Assembly: GCA_015063855.1 (NCBI GenBank)
Contig: SVTI01000012.1
Location: 1-40,256 of the forward strand
DNA length: 40,256 bases
Direction: 5' to 3'
DNA from: Oscillospiraceae bacterium
GTDB lineage: Bacteria; Bacillota; Clostridia; Oscillospirales; CAG-272
Made by a program: the position numbers and the translations under genes. The notes below the pieces were generated by a model that ran no database searches, was not told the DNA's origin, and saw only the letters and a program-made list of their open reading frames with translations. The stretch's first letter is position 1, and each line of letters opens with the position of its first letter. This document shows, piece by piece, positions 28,407-38,500 of the stretch.

Positions 28407-28548
28407 TACCGCCCGACGTACCGAATTTTACCTGTTTCTGCATTGCGAACAATTCACACAAGATAGATAATTTCCTATATATTGAAAAAATACTTGCATT
28501 TTTTCTGATTGATGATATACTTATGATATCAGCATATCGGAGGTAGTA

Positions 28549-29430
28549 ATGTACATATTCGATTTTATAAGAAGTCTTTTCAAGAAAAGTAAGATAGGCG
28601 TATTTATATGGATACTGTTGAATGTAACGCTTATAGCCGCCCTGTTCAGCGCGGGATTTACCTCTGCCGAGGGAGCGTTTATAGGTGTGGGAGTGTATTT
28701 TATCTCTCTTATGATCGCTCTGTCTCCCATAGGTGAATTTATACTCCGTCTGCAGACAGGCTGTAAGCGTATCAAGGATCCCATTATCAAGAATAGACTT
28801 ACCGAGTTGTTTAATGAGGTATATTTGAAGGCGAAGGAGTATAATCCCGAGCTTCCGAAGAAAATCAAGCTTTATATATCCTATTCTGATGCTCCGAATG
28901 CTTTTGCAACGGGACGAAGGACCGTCTGTGTAACGAGAGGACTTCTTGAATATGACGATGAGCATATTAAGGCTGTGCTCGGTCATGAGGTGGGTCATCT
29001 TGCAAATAAGGATACCGATACGATTCTTGTTGTAGCGGTAGGAAATCTCATTGTAAGCATACTCTTTGTGATAATAAGGCTGTTTGCCAATATTTCCTTC
29101 GGTATAGCTGAGTTTATATCCTCTCTTTTCGGTAATATCGGCGGCTTTATAGGCGGTATATTCAGAATATGCGGAAAACTTATTGCTGATGTTGTTCTGG
29201 TACTTCTTATGCGGCTATGGACACAGATAGGAGTATGGCTGTGTATGTATTCAAGCAGAAAAAACGAGTATGAGGCGGATGCCTATTCGGTTCGTCTCGG
29301 TTACGGAAGAGCGTTGTGTCAGGTGTTGGCAAGCTTTGGTTCATCAGGTTCAAAGGGTCTTTTTGCGGCGCTTTCGTCAAGTCATCCTAAGACCGAAGCA
29401 AGAATAAAGAAAATAGAATCGATACTTTAG
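28549..29430 (+). CDS. M48-family metalloprotease
   Basis: AVLGHEVGHLANKD (HEVGH), NEYEADAYSVRLGYG, SSHPKTEARIKKIE. Confidence 0.9.
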   Translation: MYIFDFIRSLFKKSKIGVFIWILLNVTLIAALFSAGFTSAEGAFIGVGVYFISLMIALSPIGEFILRLQTGCKRIKDPIIKNRLTELFNEVYLKAKEYNPELPKKIKLYISYSDAPNAFATGRRTVCVTRGLLEYDDEHIKAVLGHEVGHLANKDTDTILVVAVGNLIVSILFVIIRLFANISFGIAEFISSLFGNIGGFIGGIFRICGKLIADVVLVLLMRLWTQIGVWLCMYSSRKNEYEADAYSVRLGYGRALCQVLASFGSSGSKGLFAALSSSHPKTEARIKKIESIL

Positions 29431-29443
29431 AGCTTTTTGATAT

Positions 29444-29480
29444 AAAAATCTCCCGAAATTGTAAAATCGGGAGATTTTTT
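29444..29480 (+). terminator. Intrinsic terminator
   Basis: AAAAATCTCCCGA-AATTGTAAAA-TCGGGAGATTTTTT. Confidence 0.9.
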
Positions 29481-29541
29481 GTTTGACAATATTCTATAAT
29501 TATGATAAAATTATTATAATTAATTATTTTATGGTGATGGT

Positions 29542-30687
29542 ATGACAAGAAAGCATAGGTTTTTTTGGGCGTTTTTCCGTCCTCTTGTGGCAGTTTTTCT
29601 GAAGATTAAATTCGGCTATAAATATGATAAGCCAAAGGATCTGCCCGAAAAGTACATTGTTCTCTCAAACCATTGTACTGATTTTGACCCTGTTTTTGTA
29701 GGGGTATCCTTTAAGAAGCAGATGTATCTTGTGGCAAGCGAGCATATAACCCGTTGGGGCTGGCCGTACAAGCTTCTCAAGTTTGGATTTGAACCGATAA
29801 TCAGATATAAGGCGACTGTGGCTACATCTACGGTTCTTGATATTCTTCGTAAGGTGCGTAAGGGTGCAAGGGTCTGTCTCTTTGCAGAGGGTGTTAAGAC
29901 CTGGGACGGTGTTACCTGTCCCATACTTCCCGCTACGGCGCAGATGATAAAGAAGTCCGGGGCGGCTCTTGTTACCTATAAGCTTATAGGCGGATATTTT
30001 GTCAGTCCCGCCTGGAGTGAGAAGGGAACCAGAAAGGGTAAGATAGAGGGCAGAATAGCAGGTGTGTATACCGCCGAGCGGTTAGCCGAAATGTCAAACG
30101 AGGAAATTGCCGCTGTTATCGAACATGACCTCTATGAGGATGCTTATAAGAGACAACTTGAGAGTCCTGAAAAATACAAGGGTAAGAATAAGGCTAAGGG
30201 ACTTGAGAATCTCATATATATATGTCCCAAGTGTCATAAATACGATAAGCTCGTTTCACAGGGGGATAAGCTTATCTGTACAGATTGCGGAAACGAGATC
30301 GTATATGACGATTATGCAATGCTGACAGGCTGTGATCAGAGAACGGTCTATGAGCTTTTTAAGTGGCAATGTGACTTTACTGCCACGGATGCTTCGGAAG
30401 GTATTCCCTATATTGCTGAAGGTATCAGGTTCTATAGAATTGATAAGGAAAGCTCGCAGCTTTTGTGCGAAGCAGAACTTAGAATGGACAGAGAATCGAT
30501 CTCCTTCGGTCAAAGGCGGTTTGAGTTTGACAGAATAACCGACCTTGCCATTCACGGGAATCACGCATTGGTATTTGAGTCGGATAAGGAATACTATGAA
30601 ATATTACTCCCGACGGGGGTATGTACATATAAATTTTTGCAGTATTACAGAGAAGCTGTAAAGCAAAGTAAATCAGCGAGGGCGTAA
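29542..30687 (+). CDS. PlsC-type acyltransferase with C-terminal zinc-ribbon region
   Basis: SNHCTDFDPVF (HX4D), FAEGVKTWDG; later YICPKCHKYDKLVSQGDKLICTDCGNEI. Confidence 0.85.
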   Translation: MTRKHRFFWAFFRPLVAVFLKIKFGYKYDKPKDLPEKYIVLSNHCTDFDPVFVGVSFKKQMYLVASEHITRWGWPYKLLKFGFEPIIRYKATVATSTVLDILRKVRKGARVCLFAEGVKTWDGVTCPILPATAQMIKKSGAALVTYKLIGGYFVSPAWSEKGTRKGKIEGRIAGVYTAERLAEMSNEEIAAVIEHDLYEDAYKRQLESPEKYKGKNKAKGLENLIYICPKCHKYDKLVSQGDKLICTDCGNEIVYDDYAMLTGCDQRTVYELFKWQCDFTATDASEGIPYIAEGIRFYRIDKESSQLLCEAELRMDRESISFGQRRFEFDRITDLAIHGNHALVFESDKEYYEILLPTGVCTYKFLQYYREAVKQSKSARA

Positions 30688-30690
30688 TTT

Positions 30691-32070
30691 ATGGATTTTT
30701 CACAGGCAAACACATCTTTATGGAACCCTATAATTCAGATCGGTATTATTGCCGGATTAATATTGGTTGCAAATATTTTAAGAAGGAAATTGGCATTTAT
30801 CAGAAATTCTTTGATACCTACGGCGGTATTGGCAGGCTTCATTCTTTTGGGCTTGAAGTATGCATTTCCTACACTTGTCGATCCTATCTTTCTTGAGAAG
30901 CTTACATATCATGCATTGGCATTTGGATTTATAGCAATGAGTCTTCGTATACCCGAGAAGCAGAACGAATCTACTCCGGGTATTGCGGCAAAAAGCGGTG
31001 CTCTTATAGTCAGTACATATCTTATGCAGGCGATAACAGGTCTTGTAGTGTCTCTTGTCCTCGCATACACCATGATGCCCGATCTCTTTAAAGCAAGCGG
31101 TATACTTCTTCCCATGGCATACGGACAGGGTCCCGGTCAGGCAAACAATGTGGGCTCGACCTATGAGGCTCTCGGTATGGCGGGCGGCAGAAGCTTTGGA
31201 CTTTCGCTTTCGGCGGCAGGATATCTTTGTGCCTGTGTTGTAGGTGTTATTTTCCTCAATATATATGCACGCAAGGGAAAGCTTAGGAGAATCAAGGATA
31301 AGGAATATCTTTCAGGCTCTGTTACCGTTGATACTTTCCAGGATCATAACGAGATACCGATATCTGAATCTATCGATAAGTTCAGTATGCAGATAGCACT
31401 CGTTTGCTTCATATACTTGTTTACATTCCTTTTGATATGGGGTGTATCGGCATTGCTCGGTCTCATTTCCGAGGGACTTGCAGGAACAGTTTCTACATTA
31501 CTCTGGGGATTTAACTTTATTATCGGTTCTGCCCTTGCCATAGCAGTACGAAGCATTATGAAGAATCTTCGCAGATTCAAGGTAATGAATCAGCAGTATC
31601 AAAATAATTACCTGCTCAGCCGTATTTCGGGTCTTGCCTTTGATCTTATGATAGTCTCGGGCATTGCAAGTATTAATTTTGAGGATCTTTCCGGCTATTG
31701 GCTTCCCTTTGGAATTATGGCGATCTTAGGCGGAATAGTTACATTTGCTTACCTTAAATGGGTATGTAACAAAATTTACAAGGGCTATGAAAATGAAGGC
31801 TTCTTCTCTATGTATGGTATGCTGACAGGTACCATAAGCTCAGGAGTTTTACTCCTGCGTGAGATTGATCCCGAGATGAAGACTCCCGCCTCCGACAACC
31901 TTGTTTACGGAAGCTCGTTTGGTATAGTCTTTGGTGCCCCGATGCTTCTTATAATCAGCTTTGCCGCAAAGGGAGAGTATACTGCCATTGTTTCCATCGG
32001 TATAATTATAGTATACCTTGCGGCACTCCTTGCAATCATATTTGCTAAACGAAAGAATAAAAAAGGATAA
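30691..32070 (+). CDS. Sodium/glutamate symporter-like (GltS family)
   Basis: Multi-TM; LLPMAYGQGPGQANNVGSTYEALGMAGGRSFGLSLSAAGYL and second similar half. Confidence 0.85.
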   Translation: MDFSQANTSLWNPIIQIGIIAGLILVANILRRKLAFIRNSLIPTAVLAGFILLGLKYAFPTLVDPIFLEKLTYHALAFGFIAMSLRIPEKQNESTPGIAAKSGALIVSTYLMQAITGLVVSLVLAYTMMPDLFKASGILLPMAYGQGPGQANNVGSTYEALGMAGGRSFGLSLSAAGYLCACVVGVIFLNIYARKGKLRRIKDKEYLSGSVTVDTFQDHNEIPISESIDKFSMQIALVCFIYLFTFLLIWGVSALLGLISEGLAGTVSTLLWGFNFIIGSALAIAVRSIMKNLRRFKVMNQQYQNNYLLSRISGLAFDLMIVSGIASINFEDLSGYWLPFGIMAILGGIVTFAYLKWVCNKIYKGYENEGFFSMYGMLTGTISSGVLLLREIDPEMKTPASDNLVYGSSFGIVFGAPMLLIISFAAKGEYTAIVSIGIIIVYLAALLAIIFAKRKNKKG

Positions 32071-32075
32071 ATAAA

Positions 32076-33434
32076 ATGAATAGTTTTATTACCTGCGGAA
32101 TAGATATCGGCACTACCACCCTCTCGGCGGTAGTGCTTGATATTACAAACGGGAAGCAGATAGAAGCATTTACCCGTGAGCATAGGGCTGCACTTATATC
32201 CGACAAGAGCTTTGAAAGGATACAGGATGCAGATAGGATTCTTTCTCTTGCGATACAGCTCCTTGATTCTATTCTTGATAAATACCCGGAAATTTCTTCG
32301 ATAGGCTTTACCGGCCAGATGCACGGTATACTTTATACCGACAAGGAGGGAAGAGCCTGCTCTCCTCTCTACACATGGCAGGACGGCAGAGGTAACGAAA
32401 TGATGGGGGCTGTCAGCTACGCAGAGTATATAACCTCAGTAAGCGGCAGGGCTGCGGCAAGCGGCTACGGACTTGTTACCCATTATTATAACTCTGTAAA
32501 TTCTCTCGTTCCCGATACTGCTGTCTCGATATGCAGTATCATGGATTATCTTGTTATGAGCTTGTCGGGAAGAAATAAGCCTATATGTCATCCCTCGGTT
32601 GCGGCGAGCTTCGGTCTTTATGATATTGATAAAAAAGACTTTGACAGAAGTGCTGTTTTAAAGCTTGGAATTGATATCGGTATTCTTCCCGGTATCATGA
32701 CCGAGGATAAGCCTATGGGTAAATACAGAGGTATAGATATCTGTCCCGCTCTCGGTGATAATCAGGCAAGTGTCTTCGGATCGGTTGCCGATGAGGATGC
32801 TTCCGTCCTTGTTAATTACGGTACGGGAAGTCAGGTGTCGGTGATAACAGACGGTGTGGAGGCGGATCCTCCCCTTGAGGTACGTCCTTATATTGGAGAA
32901 AAGAATTTGATCTGCGGCTGTGCTCTCTGCGGCGGCTATGCCTATGAGGTGCTTGAGGGCTTTTTTGCAAGCTATGCAAGAGCTTTGGGCAATAATGGCA
33001 ATCAGTATGCGGTAATGGATTCCCTTGCGGAATGTGCATATTATAACAAGAATAAAGGGAAGCTGAAGGTTGCACCTCTGTTTAAGGGAACACGTGAAAA
33101 TCCCGAAATACGAGGAAGCGTCAGCGGATTGTCTGTCGATAATTTTGACGCAGGTAATTTGATATTGGCTACCGTTGAGGGTATGGCGGATGAGCTGTAT
33201 GATATGTACAGTGCCTCGGACGTATCGGATCGTACTATTCTTGTGGCATCGGGTAACGGTGTAAGAAAGAACAAGGTTCTTCAATCGCTGCTCAGGGATA
33301 GGTTCGGTATGAAGCTTTCTCTTCTTGAAAACAAGGAGGAAGCGGCAATGGGTGCGGCGATGTATTCCGCTCTCTGTATGGGCTATGGGCTTTCCGAAAT
33401 AAAAAAGTGCATATTGTACAGTGATATTGAATAA
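32076..33434 (+). CDS. FGGY-family carbohydrate kinase (sedoheptulokinase-like)
   Basis: CGIDIGTTTLSAVVLD, GFTGQMHGILY, TWQDGRG, ALGDNQASVFG, NYGTGSQVS, ASGNGVRKN. Confidence 0.87.
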   Translation: MNSFITCGIDIGTTTLSAVVLDITNGKQIEAFTREHRAALISDKSFERIQDADRILSLAIQLLDSILDKYPEISSIGFTGQMHGILYTDKEGRACSPLYTWQDGRGNEMMGAVSYAEYITSVSGRAAASGYGLVTHYYNSVNSLVPDTAVSICSIMDYLVMSLSGRNKPICHPSVAASFGLYDIDKKDFDRSAVLKLGIDIGILPGIMTEDKPMGKYRGIDICPALGDNQASVFGSVADEDASVLVNYGTGSQVSVITDGVEADPPLEVRPYIGEKNLICGCALCGGYAYEVLEGFFASYARALGNNGNQYAVMDSLAECAYYNKNKGKLKVAPLFKGTRENPEIRGSVSGLSVDNFDAGNLILATVEGMADELYDMYSASDVSDRTILVASGNGVRKNKVLQSLLRDRFGMKLSLLENKEEAAMGAAMYSALCMGYGLSEIKKCILYSDIE

Positions 33435-33440
33435 AAAATA

Positions 33441-33475
33441 TAATTCTCCTTATAATAACCAAAAAAGGAGAATTA
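33441..33475 (+). promoter_or_regulatory. Hairpin sequestering the SD of the 33480 ORF
   Basis: TAATTCTCCTT (33441-33451) / AAGGAGAATTA (33465-33475), 11 bp perfect. Confidence 0.7.
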
Positions 33476-33479
33476 TTTT

Positions 33480-33683
33480 ATGGAAAAAGATAAGAAAAAG
33501 CAGGATGCCTGCGACTATTCAAGGGATGAATTTCTTTTTAATCCCGTTGCCTCGGTAAACGAAGTGACGGGGTATGTTCAGCGTATTCCCGACGTTGTTT
33601 CAAGAGCTGAGAGCCTGACTGATCTGACTAATGCTACCGTAGACAGTCTTGACGGCGGAGAATCGCCTGCAAAGGAAAGATAG
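33480..33683 (+). CDS. Small hypothetical protein (67 aa)
   Basis: ATG preceded by AAAGGAG; highly charged MEKDKKKQDACDYSRDEFLFNP...; own downstream hairpin. Confidence 0.65.
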   Translation: MEKDKKKQDACDYSRDEFLFNPVASVNEVTGYVQRIPDVVSRAESLTDLTNATVDSLDGGESPAKER

Positions 33684-33689
33684 ATACTC

Positions 33690-33716
33690 TTAAAGCCGAC
33701 GAAGTGTCGGCTTTAA
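33690..33716 (+). terminator. Probable intrinsic terminator
   Basis: TTAAAGCCGAC-GAAGT-GTCGGCTTTAA. Confidence 0.7.
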
Positions 33717-33723
33717 TTTGTGC

Positions 33724-33752
33724 TTGACTTTATTTATGTAAAGTAGTATAAT
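33724..33752 (+). promoter_or_regulatory. Sigma-A-type promoter for lipoprotein pair
   Basis: TTGACT (33724-33729), 17 nt, TATAAT (33747-33752). Confidence 0.78.
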
Positions 33753-33774
33753 AACTTTTATAAGGAGGGATGAT

Positions 33775-34470
33775 ATGAAGAGATTTTTACTTATTTTATT
33801 GTCCTTGGTTTGTATCGCTTTCTGTGTCGCCTGCGGTAAGAAGGCACCTAAAATTAATGATGTTGTAAATAAGGATGAGGCGGTGCAGTACAAGGAAATA
33901 TTCTTTGAGAATAATACCGCCTATGATAACAAGAAAATGACTAAAACAGGCATTTTTACCATACTTTACGATGCTTTTAACGATACCGAGCGTTATTACG
34001 TATGGGGTTATGAAAATAAGGATCGTGAAAGCGGCTGGCAGTGGGAATTTTCTGTCAAGGATCCGTCAGAGCTTCCCAAGGCAGGCTCTGAGGTAACCGT
34101 CAGCGGTAAATTTGTCGCAAACGAAAAGGCTCTTGATAAAAAATGGATAGAGAATGCAAGCGTTAAGGTTGAGTCCGAATATAAGGATTCTCCTTGTAAA
34201 TACGATCTTACTACCATGAGTCCTACGCTCTCTGCAAGAGTACAGATGCCTAATATTATAAACCACCCGTCTAAGTTTGAGGATGAAAGCATCTGTGTTT
34301 ACGGTAAGCTTACCGAAGGAAGTGTTTTAAGCTCTCCATATGAGGATATGGCGTGGTCCATTCCCGTTACATCGGATGAGGAATTGCCTGAGGCGGGATC
34401 CTTTGTTACCGTGATAGGTAAGTATGATGAGCACGGACACTTTGTTGTTGAAAAGGTATATACAAAATAA
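33775..34470 (+). CDS. Putative lipoprotein, paralog 1
   Basis: Lipobox FCVACG; shares long collinear similarity with next gene. Confidence 0.8.
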   Translation: MKRFLLILLSLVCIAFCVACGKKAPKINDVVNKDEAVQYKEIFFENNTAYDNKKMTKTGIFTILYDAFNDTERYYVWGYENKDRESGWQWEFSVKDPSELPKAGSEVTVSGKFVANEKALDKKWIENASVKVESEYKDSPCKYDLTTMSPTLSARVQMPNIINHPSKFEDESICVYGKLTEGSVLSSPYEDMAWSIPVTSDEELPEAGSFVTVIGKYDEHGHFVVEKVYTK

Positions 34471-34493
34471 ATTAAAATCAAAAGGAGATTGCC

Positions 34494-35387
34494 ATGAAAA
34501 AATTAATTGTTTCTCTTCTTTGTCTCGCTTGTCTTTTGGGTGCAGTTGCATGCTCAAAAACCGAGGAAAAAAAGGATGAGTCCGAAAAGGATGCTGCTAA
34601 GACAACGCAGAAGGTTGACGAGACCACCACCGTCGAGGATAATGAAACAGAGCCTGCCGAGACTGATGCGCCCGAGCATGATCATACCCATACAGAAGAC
34701 GTACCCGTAATAGAGTATGAAGTTGTTGATACTCCTGCGTCCAAGGTGAATAAGGTTGTAAGCGAAGATGACGCAGCGCAGTACAAGGCTGTTTTTATTG
34801 ATAAGAATACCTCTTACGATAATACCGATTTTACAAAGACAGGTATCTTTACCGTTCTTTACGATAAGTTCTACAATGTTGATCGTTATTATGTATGGGG
34901 ATACGATAACGAAGAAGCGAAGACAGGCTGGCAGTGGGAGTTTACCGTTGCCGATCCCACAACTCTTCCCAAGGTAGGATCCGAGGTTACAGTTGCAGGT
35001 AAGTTTACTGCAAATGAGAGCGCTCTTGACGGTAAGTGGATCGAGAATGCAAATGTTACCGTAGTTTCCGAATATAACGATGCACTTTGTAAGTATGACA
35101 TTACAACAATGAGCCCCACCCTTGCGGAGCAGGTTCAGGTGTTCTATTTTGCCAATAATTTCGATCTCTTTGCGGATGATAAGATCGCGCTTTACGGTGA
35201 GATTGGGGCAAATCTTATAATAAACTCTGTAAATGATAAGTCAACAGAAGACGGAACCAAGCCCATGTGGAGCTTCCATGTTGAGACGGGTACCGTTCTT
35301 CCCGAGGAGGGAACTCCCGTTACTGTTGTGGCTACTTTAAATAACCACGGCAGATTGGTGATAGATACGCTTTATATTGAAGGTTAG
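34494..35387 (+). CDS. Putative lipoprotein, paralog 2, with acidic/His linker
   Basis: Lipobox GAVACS; linker EPAETDAPEHDHTHTED; YYVWGYDNEEAKTGWQWEFTVADP vs YYVWGYENKDRESGWQWEFSVKDP in paralog 1. Confidence 0.82.
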   Translation: MKKLIVSLLCLACLLGAVACSKTEEKKDESEKDAAKTTQKVDETTTVEDNETEPAETDAPEHDHTHTEDVPVIEYEVVDTPASKVNKVVSEDDAAQYKAVFIDKNTSYDNTDFTKTGIFTVLYDKFYNVDRYYVWGYDNEEAKTGWQWEFTVADPTTLPKVGSEVTVAGKFTANESALDGKWIENANVTVVSEYNDALCKYDITTMSPTLAEQVQVFYFANNFDLFADDKIALYGEIGANLIINSVNDKSTEDGTKPMWSFHVETGTVLPEEGTPVTVVATLNNHGRLVIDTLYIEG

Positions 35388-35406
35388 TAATTTAATAATT
35401 TATTGC

Positions 35407-35432
35407 AAAAAGAACCGTTCACGGTTCTTTTT
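35407..35432 (+). terminator. Intrinsic terminator
   Basis: AAAAAGAACCG-TTCA-CGGTTCTTTTT. Confidence 0.9.
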
Positions 35433-35453
35433 CTATTATTGGTTATTAGGGTA

Positions 35454-35482
35454 TTGCTAATTTCTGTATATTATGGTATAAT
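35454..35482 (+). promoter_or_regulatory. Putative promoter of giant surface-protein gene
   Basis: TTGCTA (35454-35459), 17 nt, TATAAT (35477-35482). Confidence 0.6.
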
Positions 35483-35595
35483 AAATCATAAGTACATTCG
35501 GAAATACTGACATGATTTTTGAAGGAACTTGATATGATGCTATAAAGCAGTTTCCGAAAAGCTTAAAATATAATTTTTACAGAGAAAGGATTTGA

Positions 35596-38500
35596 ATGAT
35601 GGAAGTACGCAAAACTATAGGAATATCCAAAAGATTACTTTCGGTATTCCTTTTTCTTACAATGCTTTTGGGTATGATGATCCCGGCATTGTCGGTTAGG
35701 TCTGAGGCGGCGGAAGATACCTATAGGATCACCCTTAGGCTTAACAGCGGTAAGTTCGTCAACGAGGGTACCAGCCAATACTGTACCCAAGGCGGCGTAT
35801 CGCAGAACAGAATCTATGATATTCCCTATGGAGTAACAATCTATGATGCTATCCCTTGGGAGGAACAGATTATCTTAAGAAACGGATATGTATTTACCGG
35901 TTGGGTATATACGAATTCAAGCGGTTCTATCCCTTCAAACGGATGGCTTCCCAGCCTTCAGAACAAGAAGCCTATGGATATTTATTATACTTATTTCCGT
36001 AACAACACAGGCTCCTGCGGCGATGTGTATTTTACAGCTATCTGGATCGGTAATGAGTATAAAATGAATTTCGATCCAAAAATGGGTATTATTACAAAGG
36101 GAAGTTATTCCTATGATGTTGCCTTTGATATCGAAGGCGGCGGTGACCAGGGCGTTGAGTATTATAATGCAATGCTCCACGATCTTGAAGCGGGTGACGT
36201 TCCTCACGCAGAGGCAGAAGGCTTTACATTTGTAAGCTGGACGCTCACAGATTATTATTGGTCATTAAAGCCCAGCGATGAGCTCGGAAGACCTTGGGCA
36301 GACGGTGAGCATTACGGCGGTACAGTATCCGAAACATGGGCACTTACCAAGAGTGGTACCTTTGACGGTTATTGGGAATGTAATGCTGATAATTTCGAGG
36401 ATGTTTATATTGCCCCCACTTGTCTCACTGATGGCTTTGACGGTCAGGTATGCTTGACATGTCAGGCTAACAGCGAATATAAGGATTTCATAAATAATTA
36501 TCATGAGCCTGACGGAACTGTTCTTGGTGCTTTGGGTCATGATATGAGTGAATGGATCGATCAAAAGGACGGCACAAGCAGAAGCGATTGCGAACGTGAA
36601 GACTGCGATTATTTTGAAACCCGAAATAACAGCTATACTATTGAATATTTCGATGAAGGCGGCAGTGAATTTTCCGGAACTCACGGTGCAAATGCGCCTG
36701 TTACACATACCTTCGGAACTCAGACAAATCTTGTAAATGCTGCCAATAAGACAGGTATGTATACCTTTGGTGGTTGGTACAGCGATCCCGAATGTACAGT
36801 TGCGATTACCACAATAGAAGCAACAGACTTCAAATCAAGTCTTGACGAAAGCTATAAGATTTATGCAAAGTGGATTCCCGTTGATTATACTATCACATAT
36901 TATCACGGAAGTACAAATATAACCACTAAAACAGCGTATTTCCCAAATGGTCTTCCTGCAACAGGACACAGTTACGGCACAGATACCACTCTTATTGATG
37001 CATATAAGCTCGGCTGGACCTTTGAGGGCTGGTATACAAATACCGCCTTTACCACTCCTACAGAGGGCGCACTCAGCGTTCTTGACGGTGAGGGATATAC
37101 TGCGAATATTAAGCTTTATGCTAAGTTTAGCGAGGATTATTATCCCATCACCTATCTTGATAAGAACGGTGAGCCCTATTCGGGTGATACGGTAATTGCC
37201 GATGCTAAGCTCAGCTATACCTATGATGACGGTATAACCTTCCCCACAGTTACAAAGACCGGTTATACCTTTGGCGGTTGGTTCCTCGAAGAGGATTGTT
37301 CGGGAACAAAGGTAACAAAGTTTGCGGCCGCTACAACAGAGGGTCCCCAAACTCTTTATGCTCTTTGGACTCCCAACAGTTATACGATAACTTACTATTA
37401 TATTCCTGCGGCGACAGGCACTTCAAGTAATGCCTTTGATACTGCGTCAGAAAAAGCATGGCTCAGCGAAGGCTATGTGACTACCCATACATACGATCAG
37501 ATAACCGAGCTTCCCACAGTTACAAGAGAAGGCTGGACCTGGGGCGGCAAGTGGTTTACAAATGCTGCTTGTACTACACCCGCAGAGGGTATGAATGAGC
37601 TTGCAGGTGACGGTTATACTGCTGCAATAAAGCTTTATACACGTGTTGTGGTGAATACCTACAATATCGAGTATTATGATAAGGGTGGCGCGGCATATTC
37701 AGGCGATAATCTTGCATCTCTTCCCACCACCTTTACATACAATGCGGCAAAAACGCTTACCAAGGGTACAAAGACAGGTTATACCTTCGACGGTTGGTAT
37801 ACCGATCCTGATTGTACAGTTAAGGTGAATACCACTCTTGCGGCTAACACCTATGCCCATGATGTGAAGCTTTATGCAAACTGGACTCCCAATTCCTATG
37901 CAATTACATATCTTAACTTTAATACTACAAGCGGCAGCATTAATACAGCTACATATTTTCCCAACGGCTTAGCTCCCGCAACCCATACCTATGATAAGGA
38001 TACAATAATTCCCGTACCCGTACGTGCAAATTATTATTTCCTCGGCTGGTATACCTCAAAGGCGGCGACTGCCGGTACCGAGGTCCCGATGGTAGATGGT
38101 CAATATACCATAGACGGAGCTTCGCATACTGCAAAGTTCACACTCTATGCCAAGTGGGAAAAGGTGAGTGCTCACGTATGTACTCCCGGTGCTGTAGTTA
38201 TCGAGAACAAGGTCGATCCCGATTGTACAAATCCCGGAAGCTATGACGAAGTAACATACTGTACAGTTTCCCAGTGCGGTAAGGAGTGCTCCAGAAATAC
38301 CGTTGCCGTTCCTGCAACGGGACACGCTTATGATAACGGAACTGTGACGATAAAGCCTACCTGCACCGAAGCCGGTGTAAAGACCTTTGTTTGTGCAAAC
38401 GATCCCACACATACCTATACAGAGCCTGTAGAAAAGCTCGGACATGATTATATTGATCATACAGGTAAGTCTGCTACTTGTCTTGAAGACGGTTGGGAAG

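Noticed and set aside
28381-28998. Minus-strand ORF of 205 aa
   Set aside because: Antisense to the M48 protease; no SD or domain.
32658-33284. Minus-strand ORF of 208 aa
   Set aside because: Antisense to the FGGY kinase with conserved kinase motifs on the plus strand.
36835-37350. Minus-strand ORF of 171 aa
   Set aside because: Shadow ORF of the giant surface protein.
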